Source: Chitinophagales bacterium | GTDB lineage: Bacteria > Bacteroidota > Bacteroidia > Chitinophagales > LD1 | Direction: 5' to 3' | DNA: 64,000 nucleotides | Assembly (NCBI GenBank): GCA_019638515.1 | Contig: JAHBTS010000004.1 | Span: 124,001-188,000 of the forward strand | In this document: positions 36,377 through 44,903 of the stretch, piece after piece | Layout of the letters: each line of letters begins with the position of its first letter | How positions within the stretch are numbered: the stretch's first letter is position 1 | Translations under genes and position numbers: made by a program | The notes under the pieces: generated by a model | What the model was told of the DNA's origin: nothing | The model's input: the letters and a program-made list of their open reading frames with translations, nothing else | The model's database searches: none

Positions 36377-36405
36377 AAGACGCCCCCGTTTGGCAGAAGC
36401 GTCTT
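36377..36405 (-). terminator. Terminator-like hairpin between the sensor kinase gene and greA
   Basis: AAGACGC and GCGTCTT pair around a 15-base loop, followed on the minus strand by TTTATTTT. It lies 30 bases before the greA ATG. It could end kinase transcripts or act in the greA leader, because a promoter sits just upstream of it. Confidence 0.55.
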
Positions 36406-36415
36406 AATAGTTTGG

Positions 36416-36446
36416 CGAATATAGTGCTTGTTGTGGTGTAAACCAA
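36416..36446 (-). promoter_or_regulatory. Promoter of greA (TTG-N20-TATATTCG)
   Basis: TTG (36446-36444), 20 bases, then TATATTCG (36423-36416) on the minus strand. The start would fall upstream of the hairpin at 36377-36405, giving a leader of about 60-65 bases. Confidence 0.55.
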
Positions 36447-36456
36447 AAATTTGGCT

Positions 36457-38892
36457 TTATTGTGTTTTGGGTAGGCTAAACCAAAAAGTGGCACCTTCGT
36501 TTATTTTTCCTTCGGCCCAAATGGAGCCTCCGTGGTTTTCTATAATTTGCTTTACTAAGTGAAGCCCAATTCCGGTTCCTTCAAAATCGCTAGAGGTGTG
36601 TAACCGCTGAAAGGCATCAAAAATTTTGTAAGCATGTTGCATATTAAATCCGGCACCGTTGTCTTTCACAAAATAGGTAATGCTTTTTTCGCTTTCGGTA
36701 TAGCCTACGCAAATATGCGGTTTTGCTATTTTTCCAGAGTATTTAAGGGCGTTTGAAAGAAGGTTAATAACCACTTGTTCAACCATAGAAGCATCTGCGC
36801 GAATGCCGGGTAAATCTGCTAATTCCAATACAGCTGTGGGATTGGTGGTATGAAGATTGTTCCATACTTTGGAAAAAAGGGTTTTCATATCTACCGGGGT
36901 GAGGTTCAATTTTTGTTTTCCGTATTTGGCGAGTGTAAGCAGGTCTTCTATAATGTTGTTCATACGCAGGGTGTTTGCCGTAATGTGGTTGAACAAAGTT
37001 TGCATTTCGGCAGGAATATTGGCAACATGTTGCCGTTCAATTACCTGTATAAAGCCATTTATGGCTCTAAGCGGAGCACGTAAATCGTGCGAAACGGAAT
37101 ACGAATACGACTCTAATTCTTTGTTGGTACGGTTTAGTTTTTCGGTATTAAGTAGCAGTTCTTCTTGTTGTTGCTTTTGCAGCGATATATTTCGGCCTAC
37201 GGCATAAATACTTTTATTGTAGAGTACGGCATTCCATTGCATCCAAATATAGGTTCCGTTTTTGCAGCGAAAGCGGTTTTCAAAATTTTCGGTTTTGCCG
37301 TTTAGGGCAATGTTTTCAAGTTCTTTTCTGCTATTATCTAAATCGTTTTGGTGCACCAGCGATATAAACGGTATTGAGAGTAGTTCATTTCTTTCAAAAC
37401 CAAGCAACTGCATAAACTGGGCGTTAAAATCTAAAAAACTGCCATCAAAACTTACCGCTAAAAAAGCGTCTTGGGTTTGGTCGAAATAGATATTTCGTTT
37501 TGCAATTTCTTCGTTAGCTTTTTGCAATTCTGCAGTGCGCTCTTTTACTCTTGTTTCTAAGGAGGCATTAAGTTGGTTGAGCGCTTCTTCTGCCATTTTT
37601 TTATTGGTAATATCAACACGTATTACTACATATTGGTATGGCTTTTTTTGTTCGTTTAAAAAAGGAACAATAGTGGTATCTACCCAATACAGCGAACCAT
37701 CTTTGGCTTTGTTTCTAACTTCGCCCCGCCAAATGTTTCCCGCTAAAATGGTTTTCCAAAGATCTGCAAAAAACTCTTTTGGATGATAGCCGGAATTGAT
37801 GATGTTGTGTTTTTTACCAATGAGTTCTGCACGCTCAAACTTAGATATTCGGCAAAAATTATCGTTGGCATGTGTAATGGTTCCATACTTATCGGTAATG
37901 GCAACAATGCTGGATTCATCTAGTGCAAATTGGTAATCGAGCAGTTCTTTCGTTTTGCTATCTACTGTTTTTTCTAAATTGGTATTTATTTTTTTGAGCG
38001 AGAGTTCGGCTTCGCTTCGAGCCTTATCGCTTTTGTTTAATGCCAAAGCTAAAATCCAAGTAACACCCAAAAGCATGGTAATAATGAGTGTAATAAGTAT
38101 GGCAACCCCCATTTCGGTGCCAACGATATAACTGTTGTTTGCCCATAGCCGCAAATAGCCCAATAGTGCAGGAATAAATACAATAGGCGGCAACAGCAGT
38201 CGGGCAATACTACCGCCAGCAAAGCGGCTGGTATAAGTTTGCATAAACCCATAATTGCTATTTAAGAGCAACACAGCCATAGAAAGCAAACCAAAACTTA
38301 CCGCAGTTTGAATAGCCATGGGATAAGTGTTGGCAAATCCATAAAGTGCATTTACCTTATAGATGTTGCCAATTACGGCAAAGTAGGAAACAATAGTTGT
38401 AAATATGGCCAAATAAGCCGCTATGGTTCTAATGCAGGTATTTGTAAAGCAGGTAAGCAACACTGCACCACCCAAAAGCCAAAAACAAACGATGGTATTG
38501 AGCGCAATATTGTTTGCAAAACCATTAAAAAAAGAGGCTTGTACATTTTCGCCCAAAAGCCAATGATCTATTTGCGTATCAAGATAGGGGTAAATAATTG
38601 CCAACGATTTAAGTGCTCCAATACCAACAACCAAAAGCGCTAAAAGCCTTGCTATTTGTAGTTTGCCTTTTACAATTAACACAATGGCCACGCCTGCCAC
38701 CATAAGCCCTACTGCAGTAGTTGGGTTCATGGTAGGCAACTTGCCAAGCGGCTGTTTTAAAAAATCTATATTTAAAGCCCAACCCAGCAGCGTAATAGCA
38801 GCATTTATTCCAACAATACCGGCAAAGGCATAAATATACCTACTAAAAAACTTAAACTGCTTTTGTTTGAAAACATGGTTTAAGGTATCCAT
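36457..38892 (-). CDS. Membrane sensor histidine kinase with two PAS domains
   Basis: 811 residues. The N-terminal ~290 residues contain about eight hydrophobic helices. A coiled coil leads to PAS 1 (~315-430, with EDL-like NFCRISKFERAELIG), then a second coiled coil and PAS 2 (~475-570). The HisKA box SYSVSHDLRAPLRAINGF puts the phospho-His at about residue 602. The HATPase domain carries VINLLSNALKYSG (N box) and FEGTGIGLHLVKQI. There is no receiver domain; the response regulator at 40171-40653 is a likely partner. The signal sensed is unknown. Confidence 0.92.
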   Translation of the reverse strand: MDTLNHVFKQKQFKFFSRYIYAFAGIVGINAAITLLGWALNIDFLKQPLGKLPTMNPTTAVGLMVAGVAIVLIVKGKLQIARLLALLVVGIGALKSLAIIYPYLDTQIDHWLLGENVQASFFNGFANNIALNTIVCFWLLGGAVLLTCFTNTCIRTIAAYLAIFTTIVSYFAVIGNIYKVNALYGFANTYPMAIQTAVSFGLLSMAVLLLNSNYGFMQTYTSRFAGGSIARLLLPPIVFIPALLGYLRLWANNSYIVGTEMGVAILITLIITMLLGVTWILALALNKSDKARSEAELSLKKINTNLEKTVDSKTKELLDYQFALDESSIVAITDKYGTITHANDNFCRISKFERAELIGKKHNIINSGYHPKEFFADLWKTILAGNIWRGEVRNKAKDGSLYWVDTTIVPFLNEQKKPYQYVVIRVDITNKKMAEEALNQLNASLETRVKERTAELQKANEEIAKRNIYFDQTQDAFLAVSFDGSFLDFNAQFMQLLGFERNELLSIPFISLVHQNDLDNSRKELENIALNGKTENFENRFRCKNGTYIWMQWNAVLYNKSIYAVGRNISLQKQQQEELLLNTEKLNRTNKELESYSYSVSHDLRAPLRAINGFIQVIERQHVANIPAEMQTLFNHITANTLRMNNIIEDLLTLAKYGKQKLNLTPVDMKTLFSKVWNNLHTTNPTAVLELADLPGIRADASMVEQVVINLLSNALKYSGKIAKPHICVGYTESEKSITYFVKDNGAGFNMQHAYKIFDAFQRLHTSSDFEGTGIGLHLVKQIIENHGGSIWAEGKINEGATFWFSLPKTQ

Positions 38893-39138
38893 GGCGTTTA
38901 GTCGTTTTTAAACACATACAATAGAAAGCAATAAAATATAAAGAGGTAATACAGAATGAAATAGCCTAAAACATATCTTCAGCAAATAAGTTATAGACTA
39001 TTTGGTAAAGATAATGGCATGTTTGTTAAGAAACAAGGGAGTCAGAAAAAAATATCTGTTTCAACACGAAATAAGAGCCGGAGTAAAGAAAAAAGCCATT
39101 AAAGCAAAAATCAAAAGTAACCGCACTAAAAATTTGTA

Positions 39139-39146
39139 TAGTTTTG
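39139..39146 (+). promoter_or_regulatory. -7 element of the RluB/RsuA-type gene (TAGTTTTG)
   Basis: TAGTTTTG fits TAnnTTTG and ends nine bases before the ATG at 39156, so the leader would be only a few bases. No -33 TTG was seen at the right distance. Confidence 0.45.
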
Positions 39147-39155
39147 CGGCTTCCA

Positions 39156-40181
39156 ATGAGCAAGCGCGAAGAAAATACTGGCAAAAAGAATAACCCCAAA
39201 GCACCACTTCCTTTTGAAAAATTCAGGAAAAAGGCACCGGAGAATTCTAATTTAAGCCAAGCTGCAGGAAGAGCAGTAAAAGCCAAAATAAATTCATTTA
39301 AAAAGGGCGAAGAAGAAAAACTTCAAAACCTCGAAGAAAAAAACCGTAAGAGAATATACCAAAAAGAAAGCATAGAGCCGGTTGCAGAAGGCAATATGCG
39401 GCTGAATAAATTTTTGGCACACGCAGGAGTGGCTTCGCGCAGAAAAGCCGATGAAATTATACAAGCAGGCAAGGTTTCGGTAAACGGAAAAGTGGTGTTT
39501 GAAATGGGGCATCGCTTAAACCAAGGCGATAAAGTACATTATGAAGGAAGATTGCTGAATGCAGAGCCCAAAGTGTATGTGCTGCTGAATAAGCCTAAAG
39601 ATTACATTACAACTGTAAGCGATGAGCGCGACCGCAAAACCGTAATGGATTTGCTGGAAAATGTAAACGAAAAACTTAGAGGTGGAAAAAAAGTGCGCCT
39701 TTATCCGGTTGGAAGATTAGACCGCAACACTACGGGCGTACTTTTGTTTACCAACGATGGCGAACTGGCGCAGCAACTCATTCACCCATCTTCCGAAGTA
39801 CGAAAAGTATATCACGTATTTTTAGATAAAAAACTAAGGGAAGCCGATTTTGAAAAAATTGCCGAAGGCGGAGTGGTGCTAGAAGACGGTATTGCCGAAG
39901 TAGATGAAATAGCCTTGCCCAACCCTAAAAACAAAGCGGAAATTGGTATAGAAATACACAGCGGAAAAAACCGTATTGTGCGAAGAATTTTTGAATCGCT
40001 GGGTTACGAAGTGGTAAAACTCGATCGCGTATATTTTGCCGGATTAACCAAAAAGGATTTACCGAGAGGGCGCTGGCGCTTTCTTTCGGAAGAAGAAGTG
40101 CGCATGTTGCGATATTTTACCAAAGGAACAGTAAAAGAAGAAGCTCCCAAAAAGCCGCGTAAGCGAATTGCTAAGCGATAG
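39156..40181 (+). CDS. RsuA/RluB-family rRNA pseudouridine synthase
   Basis: 341 residues from the ATG at 39156. The first ~80 residues are a Lys/Glu-rich basic extension. An S4 RNA-binding domain follows (RLNKFLAHAGVASRRKADEII, residues ~80-100), then the catalytic domain with PVGRLDRNTTGVLLFTNDGEL (catalytic Asp near 189) and GKNRIVRRIFESLGYEV. A Lys/Arg-rich tail ends the protein. RluB modifies 23S and RsuA 16S rRNA; I cannot decide from the sequence. Its 3' end overlaps the opposing response-regulator gene by 11 bases. Confidence 0.9.
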   Translation: MSKREENTGKKNNPKAPLPFEKFRKKAPENSNLSQAAGRAVKAKINSFKKGEEEKLQNLEEKNRKRIYQKESIEPVAEGNMRLNKFLAHAGVASRRKADEIIQAGKVSVNGKVVFEMGHRLNQGDKVHYEGRLLNAEPKVYVLLNKPKDYITTVSDERDRKTVMDLLENVNEKLRGGKKVRLYPVGRLDRNTTGVLLFTNDGELAQQLIHPSSEVRKVYHVFLDKKLREADFEKIAEGGVVLEDGIAEVDEIALPNPKNKAEIGIEIHSGKNRIVRRIFESLGYEVVKLDRVYFAGLTKKDLPRGRWRFLSEEEVRMLRYFTKGTVKEEAPKKPRKRIAKR

Positions 40182-40653
40182 ACGTTAATTCGGCATAAGT
40201 TTTTTCTATCCAAAAAATAGAAAGCTTATTGCGCACCAGAATAGACTGCTTTACCGACACAAAAAAATCTACCAACTTTTTAAATTCCGAAGGTTTTTGA
40301 AGATAGCCGTCTGCCTGTAGGTTATAGCAATCCATCATATCGCGCCTGTAATCGGAATTGGTGATAATAAAAACGGGAATTTGCGAAAAATTGGTATTCG
40401 ATTTTACAAAACTCAACACATCTTTTCCGTTTAGTCTGGGCATGTTTAAGTCCAATAAAATCATATCCACCTTATTATCAATAATACGCGAAGTGTTTAA
40501 AAAATCGCAGGCTTCTTCGCCATCGTAAGCATAAGAAAGCGAAACCAAATTATCTAATTCGGCATCCTTTATGGCTTCCAGCATTAAACGGAGTTCGGCA
40601 GGGTTATCATCTACCAGTAGCAAGTGATAGGTATGAGTAGAAGCATCTGCCAT
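40171..40653 (-). CDS. Response regulator, receiver domain only
   Basis: 160 residues, one receiver domain. The acidic pocket is LLVDDNPAE near residue 15 and the phospho-Asp is in MILLDLNMPRLNG. The conserved Lys is in YLQKPSEF. There is no output domain, and the pattern resembles Rcp1-type regulators. It overlaps the opposing RluB-type gene by 11 bases. The nearest kinase (36457-38892) is in the same direction with the synthase gene between them. Confidence 0.92.
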   Translation of the reverse strand: MADASTHTYHLLLVDDNPAELRLMLEAIKDAELDNLVSLSYAYDGEEACDFLNTSRIIDNKVDMILLDLNMPRLNGKDVLSFVKSNTNFSQIPVFIITNSDYRRDMMDCYNLQADGYLQKPSEFKKLVDFFVSVKQSILVRNKLSIFWIEKTYAELTSIA

Positions 40654-40756
40654 ACGCTGAGTTTTGTTTCATACCAAATGTAAAAAAATATTAATGCCAT
40701 ACGCAAATTTGCGTACGCACATTATCCCAGGCAGTGTGCATTAAATACCACAAGGC

Positions 40757-42256
40757 TTACTCGCGCGGCTCGTAGGTTTTTTGCTCTTCTGATTCTAAGA
40801 AGGGCTTTTTGGGCTGGTGTTTTGGATCTTCTTCGTGTAGAATAAAATCTTCAATTTGTTCGGCACCCAAGCGCTTGGCTTTAATAATTTTGTTTTTGTC
40901 GAGAATGTAGATTTGCGGAGTGCTTTGTATATCCCACTCGTAGCGATAGTTGTTTTGGCGGAAGGGATCTGCCACATTTATCCAATCCAACCCCTTTTCG
41001 CGAATAAAGGCAGTCCAATCGTTTAGCTTCTCTTTTCCCATAATGGCAGGAGCAAGAACTTCTACATCCACTCCTTTCTTTTTAAGGTTGTGGTAGGCTT
41101 CTAGCAATACCGGAACTTCTTTTTTGCAGTGGCCGCAATCCGGATCCCAAAAGCAGAGAACAGTATATTTATTGGGTAGGTTGTATAGGTTGTGGTAGTT
41201 TTTCAACGTGCTATCTGCCAAAATAATATTCTGAGCTTTTTTACCCAGCAGCAGCGGTTCTAAAATAGTGCCGCGCTCTACAATTTTCGCCAGTTGTGCA
41301 GAATCCACCCAAGGAGCAAAACCTTTGGCGTAATAATTTTTTACCAAGTGAACATACACCGCATCCATACCCATAATTTTGGCATTGGCCATGGTATTTA
41401 AAAAGTAAACCAACATATATTTAAAAATATCGCCTTGCGGGTTCGAAATTTTAAGCATGTTATCGGCAGCTAAAGCCAGCGAATCGGGAATTTGGTAAAC
41501 TGTGCGTGTAAAGTATTGTTTTAGTTTGTTGTGAAAAACAGGCGTGCGCAGCAAGCGGTCGTCACTCAAATCAATATTGTCCCAGTAGTGGGTTTTGTAC
41601 CAATACCATTGGTAAGTAGAATCAATTATTTTTCCATTGGCATCGCGAGGAGCTTCGGGTACTTCGGGCTCTTTCATGGCTTTTAGTACCTTGGCATAAA
41701 GCGTTTGCGGATGGTTGTGCATAATGGCTTCGCGCTTGGTTTTTACATCTGCATCTATCTTTTTCAGTTCATTTTTAAGCGCATCTGCTTTGGGGCTGTT
41801 TTCGGGTTTTTTTAATTCGGAGTTAATGGAATCCGATGTTTTACGAATTTTATTGAGGTACAGCATATCATCGTAAAACAGTTTGTTTTCGAGCGAGTTA
41901 AACACTTTCATTTTTCCGGCCAGCTCGGTAGTATCTGTTTCCATTTGGAATTGGGGTTCGCTCATAATGAGTTCAAAATAGCGATTGCCCAACTTGGGAA
42001 ATACTGCCAAATAAATACCGCCCGGCAAAGCAGAATCGGCTTTAATGGTGGCCACACCTTTAGAGTCAAAAAGAACTGTATCTTTTACATATTGCTTATC
42101 GCCACTGTAAAAAGCCAAAATCATATTGCTGTTTTCTAACCCTTTTACAGTGAGCTTGATGTTGGTTTTTACTGCCGTTGCAGGCTTAGTGGTTTTGGGT
42201 TGTGCAAAAACGGCAAGCGCCAAAAAAGTAGAGGTAAGCAAAAAAAGTTTCTTCAT
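40757..42256 (-). CDS. TlpA-like thioredoxin-fold protein with DUF4369-type N-terminus
   Basis: 499 residues from the ATG at 42256 (MKKLFLLTSTFLALAVFAQ, a signal peptide). Residues ~30-140 resemble the DUF4369-type beta domain common in Bacteroidota thioredoxins (LENSNMILAFYSGDKQYVKDT). The middle is helical. The C-terminal thioredoxin domain (~355-480) has CFWDPDCGHCKKEVPVL with the redox CGHC. It probably acts in periplasmic thiol-disulfide exchange. A frame extension to 42319 lacks support. Confidence 0.88.
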   Translation of the reverse strand: MKKLFLLTSTFLALAVFAQPKTTKPATAVKTNIKLTVKGLENSNMILAFYSGDKQYVKDTVLFDSKGVATIKADSALPGGIYLAVFPKLGNRYFELIMSEPQFQMETDTTELAGKMKVFNSLENKLFYDDMLYLNKIRKTSDSINSELKKPENSPKADALKNELKKIDADVKTKREAIMHNHPQTLYAKVLKAMKEPEVPEAPRDANGKIIDSTYQWYWYKTHYWDNIDLSDDRLLRTPVFHNKLKQYFTRTVYQIPDSLALAADNMLKISNPQGDIFKYMLVYFLNTMANAKIMGMDAVYVHLVKNYYAKGFAPWVDSAQLAKIVERGTILEPLLLGKKAQNIILADSTLKNYHNLYNLPNKYTVLCFWDPDCGHCKKEVPVLLEAYHNLKKKGVDVEVLAPAIMGKEKLNDWTAFIREKGLDWINVADPFRQNNYRYEWDIQSTPQIYILDKNKIIKAKRLGAEQIEDFILHEEDPKHQPKKPFLESEEQKTYEPRE

Positions 42257-42415
42257 AGAAAAAGTTGATGGCGGTAAATTTATGATTATGAATGACGTAT
42301 TTACACAAAAAAGGCTCAAAGATGGTGCGTTAATTTTTGTTAGGCTCCAAAAGCGGCAAGCATATTGTATGTACCAAATTCACAGATAATATGAAAGTTG
42401 AAAATCCATTTTGTG

Positions 42416-42423
42416 TACGTTTG
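42416..42423 (+). promoter_or_regulatory. -7 element of bshC (TACGTTTG)
   Basis: TACGTTTG ends four bases before the bshC ATG. A TTG lies 15 bases upstream, slightly closer than usual. The transcript would start at or near the ATG. Confidence 0.5.
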
Positions 42424-42427
42424 CGCT

Positions 42428-44017
42428 ATGGTTTTTGATACCGAAAAAATTTCGCTGGAGCAAACAGGTTTGTTGTCTCCGCTGCTGCGCGATTATTTGT
42501 ATAACTCAGAAAAGGTGCGCCATCTTTTTTCGTTTTTTCCGGAAAAAGAATCGGTGCCGGCTGCTATTGCACAAAAGCAGCAACAGCACATAGATAGAGC
42601 GGCACTTGCCAATATACTTTTGGCACAAGCAACCAGCCGAAACGCATCGGCAGCTACACTTGCCAATATAGCACAGATAAAAGATGAAAACACATTTACG
42701 GTAACCTGCGCTCACCAACCCACGCTGCTGTTTCACCCTGCTTTTTATTTTCATAAAATAGCTTCCACCATAGCGCTTGCCAAAGAGTTGAAGGCAAGTT
42801 TTGGAGCCTATAATTTTGTGCCCGTATTTTGGCTTGGCAGCGAAGACCACGATTTAGAAGAATTGGGAAGTGCCACTGTTGGCGGTTTGGCAGTAAGTTG
42901 GCAAACAGCACAAACGGGCGCAGTGGGGCGGTTTTTAATAGATGATAGTTTTAAACAAGTTATAGCAGAATTTAAGCAGGCGGCACCCAATTTAAACATC
43001 CATTTGCTAATGGAAGAAGCTTTGCAACACACACAGCATTTTGGAGCCTTTGCTGCGTATGTAACGCAGGCATTTTTTAAAGAAGAAGGCTTGGTGGTTT
43101 TAAACCAAGATTGTCCACAACTGAAAATGCAGTTTGCTTCGGTTATAGAAGATGAAATACTACACTCCAGAGCCGAAGCAGTATTGCAACCCACCTTGCA
43201 ATTTTTAGAAGGCAACTACAAGGCGCAAGCAAGCGTGCGCCCTATCAACTTCTTTTATTTGGGCAAAAACTATCGCGAAAGAATAGTGCGCCAAGGCGAA
43301 GATTCTTTTGCTGTATTAAATCGGCAGGAAACATTTACGCGCGAAAGCATAAAAACCGCCATAGCCGAAACGCCCGAAAATTTTAGCCCCAACGTTATTT
43401 TTCGTCCGTTGTATCAAGAAACAGTATTGCCCAATGTGGCATTTGTGGGCGGAGGTGCCGAATGTAGTTATTGGCTTCAGCAAAAAGCACTTTTCGATTA
43501 TTACAAAGTGGCTTTTCCTATTGTGTTGCACCGCACTCCGGTAGTGGTTCTGCCGCAAAATGTGGTAAGAAAAATGAGTAAGCTGCAGCTAAACACCGAA
43601 AGTGTTTTTAAGCAGCAAGATGCTTTTGTAAAAGGCTATTTAGAAGAAAATTTTGGCAACGAAATTTCGCTAAAAGAAGCCACCGAAGCCATAGCACAAA
43701 CTTTTGCTTTTATAGAAGAAAAGCTTGCAGCCATAGACAGCACACTGGCAATGAGCGTAAAAGCCGAAAAGCAAAAAGCACTTGCTGCCGTTGCACAACT
43801 CGAAGGCAAAGGCATAAAGGCACTCAAGCGCAAAAGCGAAACGGTGGTGGAGCAACTTACTGCTATACATCAAGCCTTTTTTGTGGCGGGCGCTTTACAA
43901 GAGCGCAAGCTCAATTTTTTCGACCTGCCGGAAGCCGAAAAACTACTTGCCACAATACTGGCAAACAGCAACCCTTTTGAAAAGAATTTAATAGTGGTAA
44001 AACCGCAATCAATATAA
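42428..44017 (+). CDS. bshC: Bacillithiol biosynthesis cysteine-adding enzyme BshC
   Basis: 529 residues from the ATG at 42428. Family motifs: TCAHQPTLLFHPAFYFHKIASTIALAKEL (residues ~98-126), FVPVFWLGSEDHDLEEL (~132-148), NVIFRPLYQETVLPNVAFVGGGAECSYWLQ (~325-354). A C-terminal coiled coil (~410-500) follows. BshC adds cysteine to GlcN-malate in the last step of bacillithiol synthesis. bshA and bshB are not in the window. Confidence 0.94.
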   Translation: MVFDTEKISLEQTGLLSPLLRDYLYNSEKVRHLFSFFPEKESVPAAIAQKQQQHIDRAALANILLAQATSRNASAATLANIAQIKDENTFTVTCAHQPTLLFHPAFYFHKIASTIALAKELKASFGAYNFVPVFWLGSEDHDLEELGSATVGGLAVSWQTAQTGAVGRFLIDDSFKQVIAEFKQAAPNLNIHLLMEEALQHTQHFGAFAAYVTQAFFKEEGLVVLNQDCPQLKMQFASVIEDEILHSRAEAVLQPTLQFLEGNYKAQASVRPINFFYLGKNYRERIVRQGEDSFAVLNRQETFTRESIKTAIAETPENFSPNVIFRPLYQETVLPNVAFVGGGAECSYWLQQKALFDYYKVAFPIVLHRTPVVVLPQNVVRKMSKLQLNTESVFKQQDAFVKGYLEENFGNEISLKEATEAIAQTFAFIEEKLAAIDSTLAMSVKAEKQKALAAVAQLEGKGIKALKRKSETVVEQLTAIHQAFFVAGALQERKLNFFDLPEAEKLLATILANSNPFEKNLIVVKPQSI

Positions 44018-44152
44018 CACATGGTGGTTTTAAGTTTAAGGTAATGGTTTACTTTTTTGAACACCCGCGGGTTGCCATTCTATTTTTATTGAAAAAACAG
44101 TTTTTCTTTTCGCAAGAAGAAAATATGTTTGCATAAGAAAATAGAAAAAGCT

Positions 44153-44377
44153 ATGTCGAAAATTATTGGCGGAATTTTTACGGTAGTAGGCGGTTTAACA
44201 GCAATGTATCTTGCTTTTTTGTGGGGCAATACTTCTAATGTTTTAGAGTATAACGACCCTGCAAAACACCAAACCATTTTACAAACAGGATTAGCTATTC
44301 CAATATTTTTTACCGTACTAATGCTTAGTATAGGCTTAACTTTTATGTTTGTTTCTAAAGAGCCAAACACCAAGTAA
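44153..44377 (+). CDS. Small two-helix membrane protein of unknown function
   Basis: 74 residues from the ATG at 44153 (MSKIIGGIFTVVGG). Two hydrophobic segments (~5-23 and ~45-66) flank a short polar loop NTSNVLEYNDPAKHQTI. I recognise no family. It is followed by a strong terminator, so it forms a single-gene unit. Confidence 0.65.
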   Translation: MSKIIGGIFTVVGGLTAMYLAFLWGNTSNVLEYNDPAKHQTILQTGLAIPIFFTVLMLSIGLTFMFVSKEPNTK

Positions 44378-44405
44378 AAGACTGTATTTTTAGAATAATT
44401 GCACC

Positions 44406-44448
44406 AAAAGCCATTCGCTTATTTATTAGCGGATGGCTTTTGTTTTTT
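44406..44448 (+). terminator. Terminator after the small membrane-protein gene
   Basis: AAAAGCCAT-CGCT and AGCG-ATGGCTTTT pair with one T-G wobble around an eight-base loop, then TGTTTTTT on the plus strand. Confidence 0.75.
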
Positions 44449-44501
44449 ACCGCCCGAAAGTTTGTTTTTATGAAAAAGCCGTTTAACCTTAGCCTCTAAA
44501 T

Positions 44502-44891
44502 ATGGCATTAGAAGAAGAATTACTGAAGCAGCTCAGCGAAGACCTGAGTGTTTGCCGCGAATATCTTAGGCAAGTATCCAACGCCATGCGCAAAGGCGAT
44601 GTAAGCAAATACCCGATATTTATTGCGCACCGCGATGAAACAGATTTAGGTGTGCCAATTATTCACCGTGCAGAAATGGATTTGTATTGGAGTTTTAGCG
44701 CCTCGCATTTAGAAGACTTGGTAAACAGAAAAATTGTGTTGCTCGAAAAAGTAGAAGACTTTAAAAAAGCCTATCGCGACCCGGCAGCTTTTATGTGTAT
44801 TCTTGTAATTGATGCCGAAGAGGGCAACTTTGTGTTTCTGCCGTTCGAAAAAACAAATTTACCGCCCAACAGCCAGCCACAACTAAACTAA
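44502..44891 (+). CDS. Conserved hypothetical protein
   Basis: 129 residues, soluble, mixed alpha/beta. Its helical N-terminus is EEELLKQLSEDLSVCREYLRQVSNAM; later segments include YPIFIAHRDETDLGVPIIHR and FMCILVIDAEEGNFVFLPFE. I do not recognise the family. It is 12 bases upstream of murF in the same direction, so it probably shares the transcript. Confidence 0.7.
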   Translation: MALEEELLKQLSEDLSVCREYLRQVSNAMRKGDVSKYPIFIAHRDETDLGVPIIHRAEMDLYWSFSASHLEDLVNRKIVLLEKVEDFKKAYRDPAAFMCILVIDAEEGNFVFLPFEKTNLPPNSQPQLN

Positions 44892-44903
44892 ACACCAGCC
44901 GCA

